DNA of 5,065 nucleotides from positions 1 to 5,065 of the forward strand of contig JANXMO010000682.1 of assembly GCA_025354615.1 (NCBI GenBank), given 5' to 3'. Below are positions 1 to 5,065 of the stretch, piece after piece (position 1 is the first letter of the stretch; each line of letters begins with the position of its first letter). The notes under the pieces are model-generated. The model was given only the letters and a program-made list of their open reading frames with translations, made no database searches and had not been told where the DNA came from. This DNA is from Burkholderiales bacterium (GTDB lineage: Bacteria; Pseudomonadota; Gammaproteobacteria; Burkholderiales; Burkholderiaceae_C). The translations under genes and the position numbers were made by a program.

Positions 1-527
1 GGCTGGCTGGCCTGGTGTTTTTCGCACCAGGCGCGGCTCATGATGGGCACGGTGGACAGGTGCTGCAAGAAAACGGGGTTGACTTCCTTTTGTGTGAACT
101 CAACCGTCAACGCGTCGATTTTCTTGGGCTCGCCCAGCGCCACCGCGTAGGCGCGCAGGTCGGAGGTGTCTTGCGCCGCGCGGTGGATCGAAAACACCAC
201 ATCGTCAGCGCTGAACGGCGTGCCGTCATGGAACTTGACGTTCGGCCTGAGCTTGACGCGCCAGCGCAGTGGCGACAGCGGCTGCCACTCGGTGGCCAGC
301 GCCGGCTCCAGCGCCAGCTGGCGGTCACGCGCCACCAGCGTTTCATAGACTTGCCCGTTCAACGCGTTGGTCAGCAACTCGTTCTGGGCGTGGGGGTCCA
401 TCGTTTGGGCGTCGCCCTGGGTGGCCCAGCGCAAAGTTTGCGCCGATACATGGATGGGCAGGGCGGCCGCGGCGGCCATCACGGCGCTGCCCATCCACAC
501 CCACGGTTTGTTTGCAGGATTTTTCAT
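1..527 (-). CDS. ABC transporter periplasmic substrate-binding protein, family 5 (peptide type), C-terminus missing
   Basis: This is the N-terminal part (175 codons) of an extracellular solute-binding protein of the SBP_bac_5 (DppA/OppA) family. It would capture peptides or related solutes in the periplasm and deliver them to an inner-membrane ABC permease. Residues 1-29 form a signal peptide: a lysine-containing start, a hydrophobic Ala-rich core, and a likely cleavage after VSA before QTLRWA. The mature part shows family hallmarks: TMDPHAQNE near residue 43, VYETLVARD near 60, and LRPNVKFHDGTPFSADDVVFSI near 96-117, the classic FHDGxPxxAxDVxxS signature. Full-length members are about 500-540 aa, so roughly two thirds lies beyond position 1. 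The ATG at 527 is chosen because the signal peptide begins there. Its Shine-Dalgarno is weak (an AGGTTGAG-like stretch just upstream). Substrate cannot be assigned from this fragment; permease and ATPase genes, if linked, would lie outside the window. Confidence 0.93.
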   Translation of the reverse strand, partial: MKNPANKPWVWMGSAVMAAAAALPIHVSAQTLRWATQGDAQTMDPHAQNELLTNALNGQVYETLVARDRQLALEPALATEWQPLSPLRWRVKLRPNVKFHDGTPFSADDVVFSIHRAAQDTSDLRAYAVALGEPKKIDALTVEFTQKEVNPVFLQHLSTVPIMSRAWCEKHQASQ

Positions 528-537
528 TGGACTCAAC

Positions 538-858
538 CTAGAAACGGCAGTTGAACGCACTTGAGCGGGTCGTGATGCGGTGCGCTGGCAAGGCGTGACG
601 ATGCGGCGCGGTCACTGGTGTTCCTCCGTGCTCCGCACTCCGGTATTCGCCCTTGGGACTGATGCCGGACACAGACAGTCCCTGCGGACTGTCTGTCGCC
701 TGCAGCAGGCCATCGGCCTCAGGCCGATGGCGGCCCGGCGGGCTCATGCCCGCAAGGAGGAGCAACGCCGCCAACGCGCCGCAGCGCGGCCCGCTCAGGT
801 GCGTAGCGCTACCACCTGTAAGGTGAGCACGGCCGTGGGCGAAAAAGTGAGCAGGCAT
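538..858 (-). CDS. Doubtful 106-aa frame running through a palindromic repeat
   Basis: An uninterrupted ATG-to-TAG frame of 106 codons lies upstream of the solute-binding protein gene and stops 10 bases before its ATG. I recognise no domain. The only hydrophobic stretch is ALAALLLLAG near residues 28-37. Much of the product is encoded by perfect DNA palindromes, which suggests the reading frame is a by-product of nucleic-acid structure. From memory, similar hypothetical proteins (with the motif GLLQATDSPQGLSVSG) are annotated many times in Comamonadaceae genomes, as expected for a translated repeat; I could not check this. A better translation signal lies inside the frame: GGAGGA (627-622) sits 6 bases before a GTG at 615, giving a 25-codon ORF with the same stop. 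Most likely it is not a conventional gene, but automated pipelines may call it hypothetical. Confidence 0.2.
   Translation of the reverse strand: MPAHFFAHGRAHLTGGSATHLSGPRCGALAALLLLAGMSPPGRHRPEADGLLQATDSPQGLSVSGISPKGEYRSAEHGGTPVTAPHRHALPAHRITTRSSAFNCRF
671..696. repeat. Perfect 11-bp inverted repeat with 4-base loop
   Basis: ACAGACAGTCC (671-681) and its exact reverse complement GGACTGTCTGT (686-696) flank CTGC. This is the first large hairpin of the palindromic block. No T-run follows on either strand, so it does not look like a standard intrinsic terminator. Confidence 0.85.
709..731. repeat. Perfect 11-bp inverted repeat around a single central base
   Basis: GCCATCGGCCT (709-719) and AGGCCGATGGC (721-731) are exact reverse complements separated by C720. 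As RNA, the innermost bases would open to form a small loop. The left arm overlaps by two bases the preceding palindrome at 698-710, so the two hairpins would compete or stack. No T-run follows. Confidence 0.85.
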
Positions 859-862
859 AAAA

Positions 863-982
863 ACCTTGCAAGCGGATATGAGCGGTCAACCGCCGTTTCT
901 GGGTTCAACACGTTGCAGTGGCACAAGCCAGCGGCAAAGTATGACCCAAGCGTTGCAGCAAGGCTGCCTGTGGGGAATGCCT
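863..982. other. Non-coding spacer downstream of the HD-GYP gene
   Basis: No credible ORF, RNA gene or strong terminator is visible between the palindromic block and the HD-GYP stop codon. A small dyad (GCGGT-CA-ACCGC, about 883-894) is present without a following T-run, so I do not call it a terminator. Readthrough from the HD-GYP gene into the repeat is therefore possible. Confidence 0.5.
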
Positions 983-2272
983 CTATGCGGTCACGACTGC
1001 CGCTGTGCGCATCTTTTTGACGAGCTCCGCGTCAACCCACAACTGCTCCAGATGTGCGAACTTCCACTGGCTGTTCGATTCGCGCGCCTGAATCCGGTCG
1101 ACACACGACGGCAAGCTCAAATCGAGCAACTCGACTGAAATCGGCAAGTTGGTCAGCGTCGAAAAAAACACCCGCACTTTCGGCAGCACCATCGACGTGG
1201 CGTGTTGCTCAACCACCACCGCCAGGCGGCCGGACTGCATACGCACCAGCGAGCCGATCGGATAAATCCCCATGCTTTTGACAAAGGCCTGGAACACGGC
1301 TTCATCAAACTGGCCTTCACGCCATGAGGCCATGCGCGCCATTGAGTCGGCTGGGTCCCAACCGGCCTTGTAGGGCCGGTTCGACGTGATGGCGTCATAG
1401 ACGTCGCACACCGCGCCCATTCGTGCATACAAAGTGATGTCGGACCCGCTCAACTGGTGGGGGTACCCTTTGCCATCAGGGCGTTCATGGTGGTGCAGAC
1501 ACACATCCAACGCGGCCTGCGGTGTTGCGCTGCCGCTTGACAGCAATTCATGCCCGCGCAGCGGGTGGCTGCGCATGATGGTGAACTCCGTTTCGGTCAA
1601 CTTGCCCGGCTTGTTCAAAATGTCCAGCGGCATCGAGGCCTTGCCCATGTCGTGCAGCAGGCCCGCCATGCCGGCTTCACGCGCCTGCACTTCGGTCATG
1701 CCGAGCTGGCGCGCCAGCGCCACCATCAGTGCGCACACCGCCACCGAATGCATGTAGGTGTAATCGTCATGCGTTTTCAGGCGTGACAGACTGACCATTG
1801 CGCCGGGGTTGCGCCAGACGGACTCGGTTACGTCGCTCACCAGATCGACGCACGACTGAGTATCGAGCGCATGGCCGAGCCGCGCCTGATTGAACATCGA
1901 CGTGACCGCCTCGCGCGACTTGCTGACCAAGGCGGCCGCCCGCCGCGACTCATCGTTGAAACTGCTGCTTGGCGGCGGTGGTGCACCTGCGGCGGGCGAT
2001 GCGGCCGACACGGGTGACCGCGGTACAGTGGCGACTGCAGGCAGACGTTCACCACGCGCCACGCTGACGCCTTCGTCGGGTGCCACCACATCGAGGCCCT
2101 TGTCGACGTCGATCACGCATTCGGCCACGGCACTGGCACGCAGCTTTTGCAAATCGGCCGAGTCTTGCAACACGAATCGCGTTTTCCAGAATGGATGGTC
2201 GATCCACGCGCCGCACAGCGCATGCAAGTGCATGCCCATGCGAACTTGGTCAACGCGAATTTTTTTCAGCAT
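983..2272 (-). CDS. HD-GYP domain cyclic-di-GMP phosphodiesterase with N-terminal DUF3391
   Basis: This 429-aa protein should hydrolyse the second messenger cyclic di-GMP to pGpG/GMP in the cytoplasm, favouring motility over biofilm. Residues 1 to about 65 match the start of DUF3391 (KKIRVDQVRMGMHLHALCG, then FVLQDSADLQKL). An Ala/Pro-rich linker covers about 78-103, and the HD-GYP domain about 140-330. Visible catalytic residues are H175 (YMHS), H207-D208 with G210-K211 (LHDMGK), H236 (SHPLRG), H261-H262 in HHERPDGKGYP (261-271), and D290 in CDVYDAITSNRPYK. All core motifs, including the GYP triad, are intact, so it should be active. No transmembrane segment is evident. The C-terminal extension (YPIGSLVRMQSGRLAVVVE and onward, about 337-390) is usual for DUF3391/HD-GYP proteins. 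The ATG at 2272 is chosen because DUF3391 starts immediately after it; the Shine-Dalgarno is poor. An upstream terminator at 2361-2385 suggests the gene has its own promoter. Confidence 0.96.
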   Translation of the reverse strand: MLKKIRVDQVRMGMHLHALCGAWIDHPFWKTRFVLQDSADLQKLRASAVAECVIDVDKGLDVVAPDEGVSVARGERLPAVATVPRSPVSAASPAAGAPPPPSSSFNDESRRAAALVSKSREAVTSMFNQARLGHALDTQSCVDLVSDVTESVWRNPGAMVSLSRLKTHDDYTYMHSVAVCALMVALARQLGMTEVQAREAGMAGLLHDMGKASMPLDILNKPGKLTETEFTIMRSHPLRGHELLSSGSATPQAALDVCLHHHERPDGKGYPHQLSGSDITLYARMGAVCDVYDAITSNRPYKAGWDPADSMARMASWREGQFDEAVFQAFVKSMGIYPIGSLVRMQSGRLAVVVEQHATSMVLPKVRVFFSTLTNLPISVELLDLSLPSCVDRIQARESNSQWKFAHLEQLWVDAELVKKMRTAAVVTA

Positions 2273-2333
2273 GAATGGCTTGACGAAAAAGGCTCGGCCC
2301 GTCGTGGGTCATGGCGTTATATCGGCGCACCGG

Positions 2334-2346
2334 TCAAGCCGCTTGA
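2334..2346. promoter_or_regulatory. Short palindrome upstream of HD-GYP gene, possible operator
   Basis: TCAAGC-C-GCTTGA is a perfect 6+1+6 palindrome in the 88-base gap between the cytochrome terminator and the HD-GYP start, which must contain that gene's promoter. On the minus strand a TATAAC sequence (about 2319-2314) follows it, but no well-spaced -35 is evident. It could bind a dimeric regulator, or be chance. Confidence 0.25.
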
Positions 2347-2360
2347 ACAACGGCAGCATG

Positions 2361-2385
2361 AAAAAAGCCGCTGGATCACAGCGGC
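2361..2385 (-). terminator. Rho-independent terminator of the cytochrome c gene
   Basis: On the minus strand, GCCGCTG (2385-2379) and CAGCGGC (2373-2367) form a 7-bp GC-rich stem with a 5-base loop, followed at once by six T residues (2366-2361). It lies 23 bases past the cytochrome stop codon, in the right orientation. It separates the cytochrome transcript from the HD-GYP gene on the same strand. Confidence 0.85.
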
Positions 2386-2408
2386 CAGGGTAACGCGGAA
2401 AAGCGGTG

Positions 2409-3077
2409 TCAGCGGAACCGCGATTGCGGCACGGTGCGCAATTCGCCCGGCAGCGAACCAATGTACTGCGCCAGCTCTTTCAGTTCCGCGTGCGAAAACT
2501 GCAAAGCCATGCCGCCCATGATGGGGTTGGCCCGGCCCACCTGCGGGTTGCCTTTGGTTTGATAGGCCTTCAAGGCCACGTAAAGATAGTCGGGATGCTG
2601 CCCGGCCAGCTTCGGGTAGCTGGGATCGATCGGCTTGCTGAAATTTTCACCGTGGCAGGAGACACAGTTGGCCCGCTTCAGCAGCTCGCCCACATGGGCC
2701 GACGGTGGCTGCGCCGGAGTGGCGGGCAAAGGTTGGGTGCGCGGCGCCTGCGCTTCGTAAAAGGCAGACAAATCAGCAATGTCCTGGTCCGAGAGCGGTG
2801 CGGCCACGCCCTTCATCGTCGGGTGTTTGCGGTCACCCTTGCGATAGGCTTTCAGGGCTGAGGCAATGTAGGCTGCGTTCTGACCCGAGATCATCGGCAC
2901 CCGGTGCACTTCGGGAAAACTCGCCTGGTAACCGGGAATGCCATGGCAACCGATGCACATGGCTGCTTTGCTATTGCTCGCTTGCCCGGTTTCGGCCTGA
3001 ACAGGCGCAGCCGCCAAGGCGAACCACATGGGCAAAAGCGCTGAAACGATCTTGAAGGCCGACGTCGTCATGGTCAT
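2409..3077 (-). CDS. Dihaem c-type cytochrome, cytochrome c4-like, periplasmic
   Basis: This 222-aa exported protein has two haem c sites and probably carries electrons in the periplasm, for example towards a terminal oxidase. Residues 1-28 are a signal peptide (KIVSALLPMWFALAAAPVQA, cleavage before ETGQ). Haem site one is CIGCH at 41-45 with likely axial ligand M88 (HPTMKG). Haem site two is CVSCH at 138-142 with M187 or M190 (NPIMGGMA) as ligand. The halves repeat each other: both have a SGQ/AGQ-x(n)-Y-x(n)-ALKAY segment (64-78 and 158-172), the signature of c4-type tandem cytochromes. A Pro-rich linker (about 112-126) joins them. The ATG at 3077 is chosen because the signal peptide starts there; an in-frame ATG at 3071 is also possible, while an upstream ATG at 3164 would overlap the divergent gene and bury the signal peptide. 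No clear Shine-Dalgarno is seen. The redox partner cannot be named from context. Confidence 0.94.
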   Translation of the reverse strand: MTMTTSAFKIVSALLPMWFALAAAPVQAETGQASNSKAAMCIGCHGIPGYQASFPEVHRVPMISGQNAAYIASALKAYRKGDRKHPTMKGVAAPLSDQDIADLSAFYEAQAPRTQPLPATPAQPPSAHVGELLKRANCVSCHGENFSKPIDPSYPKLAGQHPDYLYVALKAYQTKGNPQVGRANPIMGGMALQFSHAELKELAQYIGSLPGELRTVPQSRFR

Positions 3078-3081
3078 GCAG

Positions 3082-3104
3082 AATTCGAAAGGCAACTTTG
3101 AATT
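3082..3104. promoter_or_regulatory. Bulged inverted repeat overlapping the cytochrome promoter, possible operator
   Basis: AATTC(G)AAAG (3082-3091) and CTTTGAATT (3096-3104) are complementary with one extra G at 3087, separated by GCAA. The right arm overlaps the cytochrome -10 box, and the centre falls where transcription should begin. The transcript would therefore contain only one arm, so a DNA-level operator is likelier than an RNA hairpin. The regulator is unknown. Confidence 0.35.
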
Positions 3105-3107
3105 ATA
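3102..3107 (-). promoter_or_regulatory. Consensus -10 box (TATAAT) of the cytochrome c gene
   Basis: A perfect TATAAT reads on the minus strand 24 bases before the cytochrome ATG, predicting a start near 3095 and a leader of about 18 bases. The -35 region is poor: GTTTCA lies 15 bases upstream of the -10, shorter than the preferred 17. Weak -35 elements can indicate activator dependence, but that is inference. Confidence 0.55.
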
Positions 3108-3111
3108 GGGG
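3107..3111 (+). promoter_or_regulatory. Shine-Dalgarno supporting the TTG start of the acetyltransferase
   Basis: AGGGG lies 6 bases before TTG at 3118. No in-frame ATG exists near the expected N-terminus, so this site decides the start. It touches the cytochrome -10 box on the opposite strand. Confidence 0.55.
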
Positions 3112-3117
3112 CCGCCC

Positions 3118-3726
3118 TTGTCTGAAACCCTGCCTGCGCCGTTGTGCCAGCCCGTCACCCTCACCGGCCGTCATGCCACGCTGGAGCCGTTGACGCCTGC
3201 GCACCTGGCCGGTCTTCAAGCGGCCGTGCACGATGGTGAGCTGTGGCGCCTGTGGTGCACCTGGGTGCCGGCACCCGAGGCGATGGCCGCGGAAATCGAA
3301 CGCCGTCTGGCTTTTCAAGCCGCGGGCAGCTGGCTGCCTTTTACGGTGTTCGACCCCAGCGGCTGCATCGTCGGCATGACGTCGTACATGAATATCGACG
3401 CCGTTCACCGCCGGCTGGAAATCGGCTCCACCTGGTACGCGCAAAGCGCCCAGCGCAGCGCGCTGAACACGCAGTGCAAGCGGCTGCTGCTCGGCCATGC
3501 ATTTGACACGCTGGCCTGCATTGCGGTCGAGTTGCGCACCCACCGCCTGAACCAGCCCAGCCGCCGCGCCATCGAACGCCTGGGCGCGCAACTCGACGGC
3601 GTTTTGCGCCACCACATCCGCATGAATGACGGCACGCTGCGTGACACCGCCATTTACAGCATCACGAACACCGAATGGCCCGCGGTGCGCTCGCATCTGG
3701 AGTGGCAGCTGCGCAAGCCGCGCTGA
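3118..3726 (+). CDS. GNAT family N-acetyltransferase (RimJ/RimL-like, Acetyltransf_3)
   Basis: This 202-aa cytoplasmic enzyme should transfer an acetyl group from acetyl-CoA to an amine, either a protein N-terminus or a small molecule. The fold spans nearly the whole protein. LTGRHATLEPLTPAHLAGL (15-33) is the usual first strand and helix. FTVFDPSGCIVGMTSYMNID (75-94) covers the central strands. LEIGSTWYAQSAQRSALNTQ (100-119) contains the acetyl-CoA pyrophosphate-binding region. ELRTHRLNQPSRRAIERLGA (138-157) is the typical RimJ/L motif with Asn and the SRRAIERLG helix. RDTAIYSITNTEWPAV (175-190) is the usual C-terminal strand followed by EWP. No frameshift or missing segment is evident. The start is TTG, supported by AGGGG 6 bases upstream and by homology beginning soon after. 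It is divergent from the cytochrome c gene with 40 bases between start codons, so its promoter must lie within or beside that gene's start. The substrate cannot be predicted. Confidence 0.93.
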   Translation: MSETLPAPLCQPVTLTGRHATLEPLTPAHLAGLQAAVHDGELWRLWCTWVPAPEAMAAEIERRLAFQAAGSWLPFTVFDPSGCIVGMTSYMNIDAVHRRLEIGSTWYAQSAQRSALNTQCKRLLLGHAFDTLACIAVELRTHRLNQPSRRAIERLGAQLDGVLRHHIRMNDGTLRDTAIYSITNTEWPAVRSHLEWQLRKPR

Positions 3727-3798
3727 AAGCAAAGTGACACAAGCTCAGTCCTCCGAGCCGTCGCCATCCAACAGCTCAAATGCACACCTCGGCAAAGG

Positions 3799-3831
3799 CC
3801 AAAGTCGCGCCGCTATGCTGCGCGACTTTGG
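3799..3831. terminator. Perfect 12-bp inverted repeat, possible terminator without a T-run
   Basis: CCAAAGTCGCGC (3799-3810) and GCGCGACTTTGG (3820-3831) are exact reverse complements around a 9-base loop. It lies 73 bases after the acetyltransferase stop and before tamA, a natural place for a terminator. Neither side carries a proper T-run (GGTTGTAAATG follows on the plus strand), so it may instead be an mRNA-stabilising hairpin or an operator. The inverted repeat is certain; its function is not. Confidence 0.45.
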
Positions 3832-3918
3832 TTGTAAATGAACGCTTTGGGTGGCTTGGCCCGCGCCATGTTGATTTCTTTTCGTTTTAGCCATGGCGGT
3901 TTGCCGTGGCGTGGTGCC

Positions 3919-5065
3919 ATGGCGTTGCATCGTCATGCGGCCCGCTTTGGCGTGGCCGCGGTCGTCGCGTCAGGTTGCTTGCTGTCGTCCGGTTGCGCCC
4001 AGTTGGCTTTCTGGAAAAAGAAGCCCGATGTGGCGGCGGATGCAGCGGCCATTGCCGCAGCTCGGGTGGTCGACGTCTACCGTGTCAGTATTGACGTGGA
4101 CAACGCCGCCAGCAACGCCGCGGCGCGCGACATCCGCACGCTGCTGACCGAATTTCTGGACCTTTCGCGGTTTCAAAAAGTACCCGCTGCCGACAGTGTC
4201 GACAGCACGGAAATTGACCGGCTGATCGCCGCGGCGCCAGCACAGGCACGCGCGCTGCTTGAAACGCAGGGCTATTTCAATGCGCAGGTGCAGGCACAGC
4301 ACCAGCCACAACCTGCGGAAACGACGGCGAGCAACGGCGCGGCGCTGCCGCAAGTACGCCTCAATGTGCAGCCGGGTGCGCGCGCACAAGTGCGGCAAGT
4401 GGCGTTGAATACCACCGGCCCGCTGGAAGTGGCGGCGCGTGAGGAAGGCAGTGCCGCCGCCAGCTTGGTCACGCGGCTGCGGCAGGACTGGGCGCTGCCG
4501 CCCGGCCAGCCGTTTCGCCAGCCGGCGTGGGACGGCGCCAAGAACGGCACGCTGGCGCAGGCCCATGCCAGCGGCTACCCCACTGCCAGCTGGCAGCGCA
4601 CGGCGGCTGACATTGATGCCGACGCCAACACCGCCGCACTCGACCTGCTGCTCGACAGCGGCCCGCTGTTCCGCCTCGGCGCGCTGCGCATTGAGGGCCT
4701 GCGGCGCTATGGCGAGCCGACCGTGCGGCGCCTGTCCACCTTCAGCCCGGGCACGCCGTACAGCGAAACGCTGCTGCTCGACTTCCAGGACCGGCTGCAG
4801 AAATCAGGGCTGTTCGAAGGCGCCGCGGTCGACATCGACCCCGACCCGACCACGGCCGACGCCGCGCCGGTGCGGGTGCAAGTGCGCGAGCTGCCGCTGC
4901 AGCAGGCCACGCTGGGTGTGGGCTACAGCGCCAACACCGGCGCGCGTTTCACGCTTGAGCACACTCACCGCCAGCCGTTCGGTCAGCCGTGGATCGCCAA
5001 AAACAAATTCGAACTCGGCCCCTCGCTCAAATCCTGGACGGGTGACCTGGTGTCGTACCCGCTGG
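3919..5065 (+). CDS. tamA: TamA-type Omp85 outer-membrane assembly protein, C-terminus missing
   Basis: This encodes the first 382 residues of a BamA/TamA-superfamily protein. TamA sits in the outer membrane, and with the inner-membrane partner TamB it helps assemble autotransporters and other outer-membrane proteins and maintain the envelope. Residues 1-27 are an export signal (MALHRHAARF, then a hydrophobic core). Three POTRA domains follow at about 52-155, 156-245 and 250-327. WALPPGQPFRQPAWDGAKNG (191-210) and GYPTASW match the second TamA POTRA domain. LRIEGLRRYGEPTVRRL, FSPGTPYS and LQKSGLFEGAAV match the third. The barrel begins at about 328 (TLGVGYSANTGARFTLEHTH). Family members are near 580-650 aa, so most of the barrel is outside. 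I chose ATG 3919 because it gives a compact signal peptide; an in-frame ATG at 3838 adds 27 codons with atypical, AT-rich codon use. Two SGC motifs (C20, C26) raise the possibility of lipidation. tamB is expected downstream but cannot be seen. Confidence 0.9.
   Translation, partial: MALHRHAARFGVAAVVASGCLLSSGCAQLAFWKKKPDVAADAAAIAAARVVDVYRVSIDVDNAASNAAARDIRTLLTEFLDLSRFQKVPAADSVDSTEIDRLIAAAPAQARALLETQGYFNAQVQAQHQPQPAETTASNGAALPQVRLNVQPGARAQVRQVALNTTGPLEVAAREEGSAAASLVTRLRQDWALPPGQPFRQPAWDGAKNGTLAQAHASGYPTASWQRTAADIDADANTAALDLLLDSGPLFRLGALRIEGLRRYGEPTVRRLSTFSPGTPYSETLLLDFQDRLQKSGLFEGAAVDIDPDPTTADAAPVRVQVRELPLQQATLGVGYSANTGARFTLEHTHRQPFGQPWIAKNKFELGPSLKSWTGDLVSYPL

Larger units (their letters stand above)
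596..862. repeat. Multi-palindrome block, probable dispersed structured repeat
   Basis: The 455 bases between the solute-binding and HD-GYP genes hold a run of near-adjacent inverted repeats. They are: an 11-bp perfect stem at 671-681/686-696 with loop CTGC; GCCTGC-A-GCAGGC at 698-710; an 11-bp perfect arm pair at 709-719/721-731; GCGGGC-TCAT-GCCCGC at 738-753; GCCGC-AGC-GCGGC at 778-790; CAGGTG(C)GTAGC/GCTACCACCTG at 796-818 with one unpaired base; and CACGGCCGTG at 828-837. Transcribed from either strand, this would fold into a string of hairpins. Seven such elements in under 170 bases fits a REP/MITE-like or structured-RNA repeat. The outer limits given are approximate, since no terminal repeats or target duplications are evident. 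No transposase is present, so any mobility would need help from elsewhere. Confidence 0.6.

Noticed and set aside
15..554. Plus-strand 179-codon frame
   Set aside because: It is antisense to the solute-binding protein gene, has Arg/Gln/Gly-rich composition typical of shadow frames in GC-rich DNA, and has no recognisable motif.
671..837. CRISPR array interpretation of the repeated palindromes
   Set aside because: The palindromes differ in sequence and spacing; there are no identical direct repeats or regular spacers.
883..894. Small dyad GCGGT-CA-ACCGC downstream of the HD-GYP gene, considered as its terminator
   Set aside because: It has a two-base spacer and a short stem, and it is not directly followed by a T-run on the minus strand.
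2406..2861. Plus-strand 151-codon frame opposite the cytochrome
   Set aside because: It is antisense to a gene with two clear CxxCH haem sites and has no recognisable domain.
3078..3164. 29-residue N-terminal extension of the cytochrome from ATG 3164
   Set aside because: It would overlap the acetyltransferase start, include the TATAAT promoter, and place polar residues before the signal peptide; ATG 3077 starts the signal peptide directly.
3103..3732. Minus-strand 209-codon frame opposite the acetyltransferase
   Set aside because: It is fully antisense to a convincing GNAT gene, has biased shadow-frame composition, and has no family motifs.
3970..4566. Minus-strand 198-codon frame opposite tamA
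   Set aside because: It is Arg-rich and antisense to the POTRA-coding region, where the plus-strand frame has clear family motifs.

Overview
The window looks like chromosome from a GC-rich betaproteobacterium, most likely Burkholderiales/Comamonadaceae (Rhodoferax, Polaromonas or Curvibacter-like). This is inferred from the gene families, the strong G/C preference at third codon positions, and a palindromic repeat resembling one I recall from that family. No database search was possible.

Layout: (1) 1-527, minus strand: the N-terminal third of a periplasmic solute-binding protein for an oligopeptide/dipeptide-type ABC transporter, cut by the window edge. (2) 528-982: no convincing conventional gene. 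It holds a dense cluster of perfect palindromes (about 671-837), which I treat as a dispersed structured repeat; a 106-codon minus-strand frame runs through it and stops 10 bases before the transporter gene. (3) 983-2272, minus: a complete HD-GYP cyclic-di-GMP phosphodiesterase with an N-terminal DUF3391 domain. (4) 2361-2385: an intrinsic terminator for the next gene on the minus strand. (5) 2409-3077, minus: a secreted dihaem c-type cytochrome resembling cytochrome c4. (6) 3118-3726, plus: a GNAT N-acetyltransferase starting at TTG, divergent from the cytochrome with only 40 bases between start codons. (7) 3799-3831: a perfect 12-bp inverted repeat. (8) 3919 to the end, plus: the 5' part of a TamA-type Omp85 outer-membrane assembly protein (POTRA domains, then the start of the barrel).

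The genes look like independent housekeeping units: nutrient uptake, c-di-GMP turnover, periplasmic electron transfer, acetylation and outer-membrane biogenesis. I see no phage, CRISPR, toxin-antitoxin or defence system. The features most worth a second look are the multi-palindrome block at 671-837 with its frame leading into the transporter gene, and the tightly overlapping control signals between the cytochrome and acetyltransferase genes.
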